From the NCBI GenBank assembly GCA_002261195.1, contig MVBO01000001.1:756051-820050 (forward strand): 64,000 nt of DNA, read 5' to 3'. This DNA is from Bifiguratus adelaidae. Its lineage: Eukaryota > Mucoromycota > Endogonomycetes > Endogonales. Under the pieces are notes generated by a model, which saw only the letters and a program-made list of their open reading frames with translations, was not told the DNA's origin and searched no databases. Made by a program: the position numbers and the translations under genes. Shown one piece after another: positions 32,996-44,765 of this stretch. The stretch's first letter is position 1, and each line of letters starts with the position of its first letter.

Positions 32996-35843
32996 TCAGT
33001 CTACAGAGAGCGAATGATCTAGGGCTGCCATGGAGGTATCCATGAGCTTTTGAATGTGAGCAAGATCATCATGGCTGGCTAATTGTTTCAATTGTGCAGC
33101 ATTGTGTTTGTCGCGTGTCAACAGGCCCATGAGTAGGGCAAGATAGCCGGTGATCATACCTTGGGTGTGCTCTTGGTCATTTGCGTCTTGGGCGTTGGCA
33201 ACGTGGCGCTGGAAGGTGGATAGCAGGATGGCAAGACCACTCTTTTGATGGTCGCAATGGCACCACAATGCACATTGGGCTTGCCGAGGGCAAGTGTCGT
33301 TTGTTCCACAGGCACTCAGGGTTGCTCGGTTATCGGCATCTTCTTCGACCACATTGATCAATAGTCCAATGCAAAGCAAGAGAACATCGGCTTGCGGATC
33401 TGTGCTATCTGATCCTGTGCCTTCCGGCACGGGAAATTGCTTGGCGTCGCTCGCAACAAGTGTACCTAAAATGGTGGATAGAGCGCCTGGTAACGCGCAG
33501 AATCCCCGGTAACCGGGTGCATTGGCATGCGTCAGGTTGACGAGCACCTTAAGACTTGCCATTAAACAATCTAGGGCTGCTTTTGATGAGGTTGACGTTC
33601 ATCTATCCATCGACCATACTGTTTACCTTTTGAAGGTTGTTTTCGGGTATCAAGGGCAGCGACTGTAGCGTGGGTTAGCCTGCGTTGTGCGAGTGCCATC
33701 CATCATCACCTCACCTTGACTTTGCCGAGCAATGTTGAGGAGTAGAGCAAGTGCTTCGTCATTTCGGATCATAAGCGTGACATTGAGAGAATGTTGAAAT
33801 GAAAGCGCTTCCAAGAGGGACAGAAGGCATTCTGAGGTAGACCACAACGACGACGCGATACCGGATTGATCATCAAACATACATTTGAGAGTCGAAAGCA
33901 CAACTTCAATGCCTCCAACTTGGCCTACTGCGTCTTTGACTTGCTGATCAAACCGTGTGCGATGATGGAATACGCGAGAGAGAGCAACGAGCGTCAAGCC
34001 CTGTATACCCTGATCTTCACCAGCAAAAGATGCAACCGCGTCAACTTGCTTTAAAAATGTCTTGACGTCCTCTAAAGCAGCGCGCTCAGATTTTCTGAGC
34101 GGGACTGTAGCCCTGCCTTGCGCCTTCAAAAGGTCTGGTGTCACATTGCAAGTGGACATCAAGGTCGTTGTGAAAGTTTCTTCCATATACAGCACCTCTG
34201 TATCACGACTGTTGCCAGCAAGGATAAGAACAAAACCTACGAGAACAATCTTGACCAGCTACGGAGTGGGTGAGCTTCAAGATCATTCTAGAGCAGTGAA
34301 CCTACTCCATCTTCAATCGCTGCAAGCGCATGCCAGAATTTGGAGATATAACCATAGCTCCGGGCTTTAGCGACAAAGGATGAAGAAAGCAAGCGATGAG
34401 CGAGATCAAGAGCACTAGCCAAACATGTTCAGTAGGGGGGTCTTGGTTCCGCAGACATGAGGATACCTTGTACGCTGGACATTCACCGGCAATTTTGGAG
34501 AAAAACCTTCCAGGATATACTCGACTTCCTCGGCAAATCGTCGATACTCGCCACTATCCAGGAGCTCCCGTTTGCTCTTGATATGCTAGACCTGTATAAG
34601 CCAAAACGCTTTCTCGCCAAAACTGCTTTACCTTTTCCTCGGAAGTAGGAGAGTTATCTCGCTTGGCATCATTGTGTAACTCTGTTCGCCGATCCTCTTC
34701 TCGAAGACTCGTCCCATCACGATCCGACATCTCATGTTCGATGGTAAGCAGGTGTTGAGAAAAGAGATCGCTCGAGGCCGTCTCATCGGCCTTTGGAAAC
34801 TGCGTTCTCGAATAAGTGCGGGATAAGGGGCTCGCTGTCGGACGCTTATACGTTGACATTTGAAGCCTGCTTAGCTCCTCAAATTTGGCCTTGACGTCTT
34901 CCGGATCCAAGACATCCTCAATCTCGGCGTCCATCTCTTGGCTTTCCTGCAATTTGGCCATAAAGTTCTTGCGGCTCGCGATAGGTTCGATCACTATTGC
35001 GGTTTCGCTGGATGACACCGAACGTCCAAAGGCACTTTTGCTTCGGCTAGGGGATTGCAGAAGCACGCGCTCGCGGGTAGGATGTGATCGCGTCCCATTG
35101 TGTGACGCAAGTCCATCGTTTTCCCCTTCGTCAGTCCAGGTGGACGCGTCAATGGAATCGTTTTCAGGTGTGAAAGACGGCGTCTGAAGTTTTGAGACAA
35201 GATTGAGGCGTTTACGTGGTGATGACGGGAGGTACGAAGCGACAGGTGATGATTCATAGGATGTGTCGTCTCGATCCTCAAACAGTATCGAAGATCTATT
35301 GTCCGTGAGGTCCGAGATGGCCTTCCGTAGGCGCCGACCATGGGGAGAGGGAGACGTTGCTTGAAGCTTCCGAGACCTCTTGCCTTTCGCCGATGGTGAG
35401 GATGGTATTGGAGAGGTTTGTGAGCTTGGTTCCGGTCGCTTTGTGGGTGAGATTGGGAGGGGAGAAGATTGAGTATTGAGCGCATAGACGGAAGGACTAT
35501 GCGGACTCGTGTCAAACGACGCCGAACGCGTCAACCCACTTCGCCTTGACGGCGATCGCAAGGCCATATCCGCCGCATGTTCAAGCGAGCTCTTTCTACG
35601 CGGTACTAAGAGCGAGCTCGTCGCCTTTACCGCCGTATCCGTCCTTTGCTCCTCTTTGCCAAGTCGGCGCCTCTTGCTCCCATAAACGCGAGTGGCTGTG
35701 GTTGATCGCGTAAGAATCGAGTTGTTCGTTGTGTGATGAGGAGCAGACTGACCCGTCATATCCACAATAGGGATATGCTCGTGTGCCTGCGCGTGTGCTA
35801 CACGCGCATTGCCCGATAGGGTCCTCTCTTCCTTGACATCCAT
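32996..35843 (-). CDS. Cohesin release factor, WAPL domain (Wpl1/Rad61)
   Basis: Wings-apart-like protein, which opens cohesin rings on chromatin. The N-terminal ~420 residues are disordered, Ser/Pro/Arg-rich and basic (short SPxR/SPTK motifs that could be kinase sites). The WAPL domain begins with SGEYRRFAEEVEYILEGF (34.5 kb), continues with ALDLAHRLLSSSFVAKAR and is helical to the C-terminus: LQGLTLVALSRVF-type repeats, ADVLLLCIGLLINVVEEDAD (the typical L-N-L-VE signature) and GYLALLMGLL. Several short introns interrupt the domain (33563-33660, 34196-34280 and 34340-34550 regions). The start at 35843 is the first ATG in the long frame. The stop lies 77 bp from ATG18. Confidence 0.87.
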
Positions 35844-36136
35844 CGGACCCAAAGAAAGCCTAGCCTGGATGCTTCATCCACAACTAGTCCAAAGAGAGTC
35901 AGATTTGCTGTTTCAGGGCAACCCAAGGTGAGACAAGCACGCTGATCATGAAGGGCCTTATAGCGATCGGGCAGATCCTACGAACCTTATCTAGACACGG
36001 AATGCCTTCATTGGGAAACTATGGATGGAAAAGGACACTCAGGCAATTACTGGTAACACATTGGACCCTCCAGAAGGTTGCAAGGTGTAGATATAAGGAA
36101 GGATAGCATGCGAAGGGGAAGCTATTGATCATCCAC
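35844..36136. other. Intergenic region, WAPL to laccase-like pseudogene
   Basis: Divergent promoter region of about 0.3 kb. No gene or RNA signal seen. Confidence 0.5.
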
Positions 36137-38128
36137 ATGGTTTGGGCTAGAGTGGGTGTGTTGGCAACTTTGCTGGCGACAGCATGCGCGGCTATTCAAG
36201 AGTATACGTTTACGGTGAGCGAGGCGACGATTACTCCCGGTGAGTGGAATATTCTATTTCTTGTTTACTTCTCAGACTGATCGGAACGATGTAGATGATT
36301 ATGCAAGACCGGGTGCACTGATTGTCAATGGCCAATACCCCGGTCCAAAGATTGAAGTGAATACGGGCGACATTGTGAGGGTGACGGTGAACAACAATTT
36401 GACGGTGCCAACGGGTATTCACTGGCATGGTATGCATCAAAGAGGGACACCGTGATTGGATGGTACACCTGGTTAGACCCAATGTCCCATCCCCGCCGGA
36501 GGCTCGTATACGTATGAATTCTCCACTGAAGGCCAATCGGGAACTTACTGGTGGTAAGAATGGGCGCTGATCTGAATTGAAGCCGTGTGGCTAAAACATC
36601 AATGTACCTAGGCATTCCCATTACATGTCGCAATATGTGGATGGTATATTGGGTCCTCTTATCATTCATAATGCCACGGCAGAGAGCCAGGTGCTGCCGT
36701 ACGACGAGGAACTCGTCATTTCTTTGAGTGACTGGTAAGTTCGTTTATAACCGATCAAGCTAACACGATTGCAGGTATCATACACCCGCGCCGAGTCTGG
36801 TCACCCATTACTTATCGCGTTCTAGCAAAGGCGAAGAGGTACGTAGGCACCACGTGCTTGCTTTCCCGTGCTGATCGATTCATCACATAGCCTACTCCTG
36901 ACAACGCCTTAATCAATGGCAAGATGAACAATGGTTGCAAGCTCTACGTACCTCCAGGTATACACTCTTTTCCTCGTCAACTCCAGTCCTGACTTGCGTA
37001 TTGACATTGGATCATTAGGAACGAGCTGCAATCCCAATGCTACGCTCTCTGAGTTTACCTTTGTTCCTGGTAAAAAGTACCGTCTCCGGCTCATCAACAC
37101 GAGGTAACCTAGGTCGGCATTACAAGATATCGCATCGTTCTCACCAAGACTCTAGTGCTTTTGCCAACTTTCACTTTTCTATTGACAACCATACCTTGAC
37201 AGTTATTGAGGCTGATGGTACGGATATCAAGCCGCTAACCGTGGATCGCATCCCGATCAATGTCGCTCAACGTTATTCTGTTGTGGTGAAAGCCAATCAA
37301 AAGCCGCAAGGCTACTACATGCGTGCTCAAATAGACATTCCCTGCGCAGCCGGAGGCGATGTGGGCAAACCGGCCGTCTCCCTGGCGACTGCGCTCGTCA
37401 ATTATCAAGGTGGCGCCAACACCTTCAATGGCTCCGTGAACAAAAAAGACCACCTGATTGATTGTCAGGATCTGGACTATAAAGTTCTGAGACCCTATTA
37501 CGCGCAAAACCCGCCGAGCCACCCTTCGCAACTTGTCACGCTTAATTTCGGCTTCCAACTCGATCCCAACACAGCCATCAAGTATGGTGAGTACCGTATC
37601 AACAAGACATTTCCCATTAACATTTTTGCATAGCTTACATCAACAATCAAACCTACATGGCCAACTTTACCAATCCCACCCTGCTCAACATTTGGAGCAA
37701 CCAACTCCAACTGAGCGGTGACCAATACATCATCAACATCAACAACGCTCAATGGGTGGACTTGCTCCTCACCAACAATGATGCCAGTGAACATCCCTTT
37801 TCATTTCCACGGCCACACATTTTACGTTTTGGGGTGGGGCAACAGTACCTGGGATCCCTCCAGCTCCCCGGCGACACTCAACTTCAAGAACCCCCTTCGT
37901 CGCGACACTTCCACCATTCCACCTACTGGATGGACCTACCTTCGTTTCTTGACCGATAACCCCGGGGTATGGGCTCTGCATTGTCATATTCAGGGGCAGA
38001 TGGAAGCTGGTCTTTCGGTCCAAATCGTGGAGAATCCCGCTGCCATTCGACGGTTACCTATACCCGCTGATAATCTTGCCTTGTGTTCTTATCCTTACAA
38101 ACAAGTCACTAAACGGCATCATCCATAA
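36137..38128 (+). pseudogene. Laccase-like multicopper oxidase, disrupted
   Basis: Secreted three-domain copper oxidase remnant. A signal peptide (MVWARVGVLATLLATACA) leads to LIVNGQYPGPKIEVNTGD, GIHWHGMHQRGTP, SGTYWWHSHYMSQYVDGILG, a middle domain, and the C-terminal copper motif and GVWALHCHI. Splice sites are intact. However, two in-frame stops interrupt the first copper signature: TGA at 36453-36455 where Trp is expected, and TAG at 36474-36476 before TQCPI. One extra T in the run 37798-37801 shifts the frame inside HPFHFHGH. A 47-nt intron covering both stops (36430-36476) has usable ends but breaks the frame. The gene looks recently inactivated; assembly error could explain the single T but less easily the two substitutions. 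Confidence 0.8.
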
Positions 38129-38173
38129 GGGTTTATCTATTGATAGGGGTTGTACGATACAATAAAGAGGGGG

Positions 38174-39867
38174 TTATCCATGGTGTGCAGAGAATGAAAG
38201 GTTCATGCCGTTCTTGGGTGTCACAAGAAGGACCCAGATGGCTTCCAACGTCGTGTTGGCACTCGGACGGATAACAACTCTTTCTATAATCATAGCTAAC
38301 AAGACACGCATCTCGATCAAGGCCAGATTGCGGCCAAGGCAGGCGTGAGCGCCGAGAGCAAAAGACAACTCTGGAAGCGCGGCTTCAGTTTTGGTGGTCA
38401 TGTCAGAGACGTCGCCGGTCAGTTCTTGGAACACAGAGTCTTCAGAGAGGGCCCATCGTTCGGGCTTAAAGGCTTCCGGATCCGGAAAATACTCTGGATC
38501 GCGCGCAATGCCGTAATAGTTGCCAATCAAGTCCGTTCCGGCTGGAATGGGAATACCCGCAATGACCGAATCCTTGACGCAGGTTAGCAAGCCACCTGGC
38601 GCTACCGCGTGGAGACGAAGGTTCTCTCGAATGACACAGGTCGCGAATTTGAGTTGATTAAAGTCCGAGATACAGAGCTTTGACCAATCGATGGGAGAGG
38701 GTCCAAAGGCTCGATGAATTTCATCGACCAGACTCTCCTGCAATTTAGGGTCTTGCGCGAGGTGGCCGAGTAGAAACGTAAACGTGTGAGCAGTCGTATC
38801 GTGGCCGGCTTGCATCAACATGATCTATTCCTTGCTCAGTGTATCTAAGTTAACATATCCTCCTTGCTGACGGAGGTTATGGGTGATGGTCGTGAAGCCT
38901 AGGCGCTCAATGTCCGCGGCAGACAGTAGAGTCGATTTCTCGATGGCCTTGTTGATAAAGCTCTGAAGTTTGCCGCGAACAGCATCGACATTTCTTTGCG
39001 CCCACTTTGTGCTTTTGATGACGGGAAGCAGAAGCTGTGGTGTCTGTGATTTGGCCTGAAGCTTCAAGAAGCTTCAAGAGTATTGACTAGGCACATGTCA
39101 GTCATGTGCTTGCGTAAAGCGGACATCAACAGCAACCAACGTACCGACATGTTGCGTGCACCACCCTCGCCAAGATCGCTCACGTCCAGCTCGGCAGTAG
39201 GATATCCAAACAGGTACAAGCAAATGACATCAAGCGTCAAGAGTCCAGTCTCCTTATCCACATCCATCTCTTTGCCGCTTTCAGCAAGCGTAAGCATAGC
39301 GTCCGCGTTCCGAGCAGCCAGATCCTTCAGATGCGGAAAGATCGCCGGATTGACCGCTCGAGGTTGGAAATAAGGCACCAAAGCCTTTCGACGCCATTTC
39401 CATTCGTCTCCTCGAGCCGACAACACATTGGGACCATTAGTCATGTTGTCTGTGATGGCAGAGAAGGCATGGCTTCGTTCCATTCAATGGCCTGGCTGAT
39501 AGTGTCGCTGACCCTGTACAAAAGCTTCTCGGAGCGCCTTCACATCGTTGATGTACAAAACTCGCCTTCCAAAGATATCGACCTTGCCAAAGGGATGGTA
39601 CTTTGGGTCCTTGGGCCATCTCCACCAGCGTACGAAGCTGGGGTATGCCATAAAAGAGCGACAAGATGGGTGCGAGATACGTCTTGTACTTTGGTATAGC
39701 ATCAAACTCCTTGTACTTTTGCCCTTTTTGACGAGCGCAAGCAACAAGTAGGCGATGGCTAATGCTCCCGCCGTCGGTAGAACCACTTGACGCCGAGCCA
39801 GCGCGCTCAACGAGTCAGACAACTCAAGAGGAGAGCGGAACACAGGCGTTTTTTTGTCACACTCCAT
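38174..39867 (-). pseudogene. Cytochrome P450, disrupted
   Basis: Endoplasmic-reticulum P450 remnant converging on the laccase-like pseudogene. Recognisable: an N-terminal anchor (LPTAGALAIAYLLLALVKK), the I-helix AGHDTTAHTF, the ExxR motif RENLRL and the heme-binding loop FALGAHACLGRNLA with its Cys. Lesions: a frame change after the anchor and another at a CCCC run near 39645; an in-frame TGA at 39484-39486 before MERSHAFSAITDN; a tandem 10-bp duplication (AAGCTTCAAG twice, 39059-39078) that shifts the frame just after an intron; and an in-frame TAG at 38825-38827 before the I-helix, where Glu is expected. At least four independent defects make it non-functional. The substrate is unknown. 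Confidence 0.82.
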
Positions 39868-40487
39868 ATGAGCGAGAAAGGACATACACCGCACCAGCTG
39901 TCTAAAGGTCTAACTTACGTCCAGAAGGTGCCGCCGTTTCTCCAAAAGCTTAAGCAGAGCTCGGGATACCAGTCTAACGAAGATCGCCTACAGCAAAAGT
40001 TTCAGCGTCACGAGGAGGAGGATTCCGACGAGGATGAGTTTGCGGGTGCTCAAGTGGTCATGGGAAAGGACGGGCGTGTACTGGATGAAGAGGAAGTCAA
40101 AGCATTGAAAGAAGGTCGCGAGATCCCGGAAAAGAAAGGTGAGTGAGCCAGAAGAGACGCGTAAGGACTTTTGATTGACTTAGGATCCGTTACATAGACG
40201 CAAGTGATGACGAGGCGCCAGCGATCGATGAAGGCGGGAAGCCTCTCTTTCGACGAAAGACGACGTCATCAAAGGAAACAGGAAGCAAAGCCATCATTGG
40301 CAGCAAGGGAAGCAAACGAAAACACGCCTCAGATCAGACATCCAATGATGTATCGCCAACGAACGATCAAGCCGATCAAGCCAATGCTAAGCCCAGTGAT
40401 ACATCTGGATCCGGAACCAAGTCTAAAAAGAAGGCCAAGAAGGATGCCAAAAAGGCTGGACTCCTGTCGTTCGATCACGAGGCGTAA
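39868..40487 (+). CDS. DUF4604 / KIAA1143-like nuclear protein
   Basis: Small basic, disordered protein of unknown function conserved in eukaryotes. Exons 39868-40138 and 40198-40487 give 186 residues. The N-terminus has LSKGLTYVQKVPPFLQKLKQ, like the family start (SYVRPAEPAFLARFKE), then an acidic EEEDSDEDEFAGAQVVMG, GKPLFRRK, a lysine-rich tail and a C-terminal GLLSFDHEA, matching LLSFDNEDE of KIAA1143. The ATG abuts the first possible ATG of the P450 pseudogene on the other strand (CATATG). Confidence 0.8.
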
Positions 40488-40795
40488 GGGACCTGCATGA
40501 GCGGGCAGGGTCTCCGCGGGGCAGGAAGGCGTATAGAGAAAGAATGTTCATATTTGGGTGACTGAGTGCGTACAGGATGGAACAGGATGGACCAATTTGG
40601 CATCACATGCCCATCGGTCGGTCTTTGGAACAACTTGGAAGACTATATTTACCATGTCACACATGAGATCCCCAAGCCGACGCAGCCGATCCAGATCACG
40701 GGAGGCGCAAGGATGCCTAACGCGCATACGTTTCATCCCAATGCTTGTTTATTTCTGTATCACTGCATTCAAATTCACACACATGCACACAGCCA

Positions 40796-41481
40796 TCATT
40801 GGCATCCAGTAGGAGATTTGGCGGTATGGCCCAACGCAACGCCTCCAAGGCCAATGAAGACATTTTGGAGAGAGTCGGGATATAAGCCTCTACCCTTCAA
40901 GCTCTTGCCAGTGGTGATGAGCGCAGACGAATCAAAAGTGAGACCATTGCTTTCATTGGCAGATTTGTCTCCACCGTAAGCCCAGATGGCACCTTGACGC
41001 TTGTCGCGGAACCAAGCAAATGCAGAGCCTTGCTTGATCGGTTGGGAAAAGGAGGGGCAAGGAGCAGCGATCAATTGATTGCCCTTGGTCAGGCTAAGGC
41101 AGTGTTCAGTGCCAGTGATGCGAATGTAACCTGTTCATGATTATTGTTAAGATCCGCAGCATTGCATGTCTTGTACGCCTTACCCATATTAATTTCATTG
41201 TCGTGCTTGCCGTTGAAGTCCCATTGGTTGGCGACAGCAATGAATTCACCAGCGAGGACACCGCTATGGCCCTTGGCAGGCAAGGTTTGCGCACCCTTGC
41301 AAGCAACACCGGCAGTCACCAAGCTCACTTGAGAACCATGCGTAGCACCCGCTTTGAGGAAGGTCGTCCTTGGACGAGGGATACTGTTCTGGTACACGTA
41401 AATGGTACCTTCGTGAATGACCTGACTAGCCTCCACAGACACCAGAGCCAAGAGAGCAGCAGCAAAACCAAAGATCTTCAT
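40796..41481 (-). CDS. Small secreted protein, possibly beta-trefoil/lectin-like
   Basis: Two exons, 41481-41184 and 41130-40796, give 210 residues. The 53-nt intron (donor gtaagg, branch-like cttaac, acceptor gaacag) removes what first looks like a frameshift. The signal peptide MKIFGFAAALLALVSVEA predicts secretion. The body is rich in Gly, Ser, Asn and aromatic residues, with four Cys (one in GVACKG, EHCLSL, AAPCPSF, TGCQ). The spacing GTEHCLSLTKGNQLIAAPC recalls ricin-type beta-trefoil folds, but the QxW repeats are not clear, so the fold is a guess. No enzyme motif is seen. Confidence 0.65.
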
Positions 41482-42631
41482 GTTGATGGGCTCAATGCCG
41501 TTTTACGCACCGTTACTTATACCTTTGAGATGTTCCATAATGAGAGAGTTATTTTCGGAATAAATCACATTTGTTTTTCAACGGACCCTTGATATATTCT
41601 TCGAGACCCAAGAATAACAACGCCTAAATGCAACGCGTATCAGGAGGAAATGCGTTACACACACATCCGTAGTAGTGGATGTAGCGTGGGGTTCTGGCCG
41701 AAAGCAGTTACCCACTAAACACGCCCAATGTTTACCAACGCCGGTCGCCAATTGAGAACCCGTTGGGAGTGAATGGTGATAGAGAGTCGAGCGATATGCC
41801 GCAATCCACATCGCCTTGAGAGTTATGGATTTGGACTCTGCGGTTCGGAAACGGGGTCCGGCGCGCCGAAGGATCCTGATAGCTTCGACTTCATCGACCC
41901 AAGCAGTCAGCTCAAAGCTATCAAGGCGAATTGGTGGATCGTCAAAACACGACTCCCCACACTCACCTGGGGATTCGATCCGTCTGGCTTCCATCCTGCA
42001 CATCCTATACTCCCTATTGCGTAAATCAACTCTCTATCCATTGTTGTTCCTCATTTGACATGATGAATGACCACATATCTAGGGAGAGTATTGTCATCTC
42101 ATTCAGAGGCCGAATGTAATTCACGGGATATCTTGCCTTTCTCTTTTGAACTGCTTGACTGCTCCAACAATGCCTTCCTCACCATAGTACCTACTTTGCC
42201 AACAAGATAGAATCTTCGGCCACCCGAGAGTATGTTGATTTCAATGTCCCGGCGGGAGACGCCGATGAGGGATTAAGATAGGTCCAAATGGCAGAGCACA
42301 GACAGTTCAGCATACACGCCTTGAGCGATGTCCAAGTGCAATCAACACGTTGATGGACCTGCGGAATGTCACATGAGCTCTGAAACGTTTCCGCCAGGGT
42401 TATCGCTCTAAACAGCAATAGGCATATTTCAGATAGGGTTGGAATATAAAAACACCCATGTGTGGTGATGTGCTTTAGTAAACCCCGGTAACTAACTTAG
42501 GTACGAATTTGATCAAATTGGGTTCATTTTCGTACCTTTCATTCATTTTAATCGAATGACGTCAAGTTTGAGCATTTCAATTCACGGATGATCTCGTCCC
42601 TTGTGCCTCCTCTTCTCAATCGCCCTTTACC
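41482..42631. other. Intergenic region
   Basis: About 1.1 kb between divergent genes. The frames present are short and unlike proteins, and I recognise no RNA gene or transposon. It includes the promoters of the small secreted protein and the SNG1-family gene. Confidence 0.5.
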
Positions 42632-44324
42632 ATGAGCAAGGTGAAGCCAGACGAGGGCGAAATAGAAAAATTCGGGAATCGATGGTTGAAGGATGATCGG
42701 CACTTGCCGGGCTTTTGGAGCTATGAATTCCGCAAAACGCGCTGGCAAGTATTCAAATCGATCCTGATTGTCTGTAAGTTGTGATATTCTGCGGATCGAG
42801 CACTGTAAGAGTAAAAGGTTGACTGATCTGATGTCTGCTAGTTGCTTTGATTGCCTTTGCAATCTTTGGGATCCTATCGATCTACTGGGGAGCCGTGTAT
42901 TACCTAAATCTCAAAGGCATCAACATCTGGGTCGTCGACTTTGATCAAAATCTTGTCGGGGGTCCTCAGATGACAGCGGCAGTAGAGCAAGCCAATATTC
43001 AGCCATTTTCGCTCTATTATGAACTCAGACCTGCGTCCGATTTTCCGAATGGACCTGATGACATCAAGGACGCAATACACAATGAGAAATGCTGGGGCGC
43101 TTGGATCATTAACGCAAACGCCACCACGCTATGGCAACAAGCTGTGGCCCAAGGCAATGCGACTTACGATCCCAAAGGTGCCATGTTCATCATCTTCGAG
43201 GAAGCCCGATTACAGCTGTTTGTGGATGAATTCATCTCGCCACAATTGACAAAACTTGCTCGGCAGTATTCGGCACAGGTCAGCAGGCAATTGACATTGT
43301 CCTACTTGTCTGCCAATAGCAGCAATGCCGGAGCCCTCACTACGGCGTTGAAAGCACCTCAAGCTCTCAGTGGGGGCATTGAGTTTACCACTTTTAACCT
43401 CATACCTTTCGACATTAACGCGGCATTTGCCACCATTCAAGTGGGTCTCATCTAGTAAGTAGCATTAACCGCCGGAAAAACAACGGTTAATCTCTTGCCG
43501 TGTTTCAGTCTCATTATTTTCACCTTCTTTATTGTTAATTTCTTCAAACCGACACAGACGATGGTGATTGGAAAGCTCAATTTGTGGTCCTATGTTAGCT
43601 TCCGGATCATTTTGCCGCTCATTGCATACCTGATTCTCAGCTTGTTTTACACGCTGGTGAATGTTGCCTTCCAAATTCCCTTTGATCGCGTCTATGGCCG
43701 AGGTGGTATTCCATTGTTCTGGGCCCTCAATTATTGTACCATGTAAGTTGACTCTATAATCGGTAAGAAATCCCATATTGATGACTGATCTGTAGGCTTG
43801 CTGTCGGCCTTGCTTTGGAGAACGTAAACAACCTGCTAGGTCAACCATGGATTTCCATATTTTTGATCCTCTGGGTCATAACCAATGTATCCATTGGTTT
43901 CTTTGGCATTTCTGTGCAAGCTACCTTCTACCGCTACGGCTATGGATTCCCATTTTGGCACACGGTGAGTGCCAGCAAGCACATCATTTTCGGCACATAC
44001 AACCATCTAGGGCTTAACTTTGGTGTATTGCGCGCGTGGGTTGCGCTCAGTCTGATTATATTGCCCTTCGGTATCCTGTGGGATTATCGCAAGACGGCCA
44101 AGTGCAAGTGGAGAGCGGCAAATGCCACCAATGGCGGAGGACAAGCGGATACGTCTGGTGAGAGCGAAAAGACTGTGGACGCAATGGATCCTCGACAAGA
44201 GCCTGATCAAACGGTCGCCGGAGCAGATTGCCCAATTCACTCTGGTGAACATCAAAGACCGCCCCTGGTAGCAGCTCAGAGTACCTACCAAACTGCCGCG
44301 AGTGAAAGCACACAACTGCCTTGA
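42632..44324 (+). CDS. SNG1-family membrane protein (DUF3533)
   Basis: Membrane protein of the nitrosoguanidine-resistance SNG1 family, related in layout to ABC-2-type permeases. Exons 42632-42773, 42842-43454, 43509-43742 and 43796-44324 give 505 residues. A short cytoplasmic start leads into one membrane segment (LIAFAIFGILSIYWGAVYYL), a large outside domain beginning INIWVVDFDQ (the family signature VVDFD), and then five C-terminal membrane segments, including YLIIFTFFIVNFF and ISIFLILWVITNVSIGFFGI. A polar tail ends the protein. Yeast Sng1 is linked to drug resistance and lipid asymmetry; the exact role here is not known. Confidence 0.88.
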
Positions 44325-44765
44325 GTGTCTTGTCTATACCTTTTGTCGACCGTGTATATATCACTCATAGACCATTAATAGCAGTTCTCTGTATGAAGTT
44401 GAAATCGTTGTCATTCAATGTATTCTCCTTATCGTTTACATGGCACATTGCGCACGCTAGATGGCTACCTGCAGATGCATGCTCTTATAGTCACGATTGC
44501 CCGACAATCAGCGCAAAAAGACAGTGGTCAAGTTAATTACGCCAACTGTGCAACAGATCACTCAGTCACACAAACACGGAGCCTGCCGTAGCTTCCCATT
44601 TGCCTCGAGCCGAGGCGTCATTGTACGACTCCCGCATAGTTTTTAACACCTCGCTGTCAAACCAGCCCCTTAATCATAAATACGCCCAAGTCGCTCAGTG
44701 ACACCCACGTTTTTCCCTTGCAACCAGGCGTGAACGTCTGATCGGTGTTGTTGGATTATCGCGCT
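44325..44765. other. Intergenic region
   Basis: About 0.44 kb between tandem genes, with no reading frame or RNA signal of note. It should contain the promoter of the arrestin-fold-like gene. Confidence 0.45.

Noticed and set aside
36430-36476. A 47-nt intron hiding both laccase stop codons
   Set aside because: It has GT and AG ends, but removing it shifts the frame, and the covered bases still encode the conserved DGTPG stretch.
36453-38827. Recoding or an alternative genetic code to explain in-frame TGA and TAG
   Set aside because: TGA and TAG end normal genes throughout the window, and the same two loci also carry frameshifts and a duplication.
40566-40979. 137-codon plus-strand frame
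   Set aside because: Its second half is antisense to the small secreted protein gene and it resembles no protein.
41089-41200. Apparent frameshift in the small secreted protein gene
   Set aside because: A 53-nt intron (41131-41183; donor gtaagg, acceptor gaacag) joins the two frames exactly, so the gene is intact.
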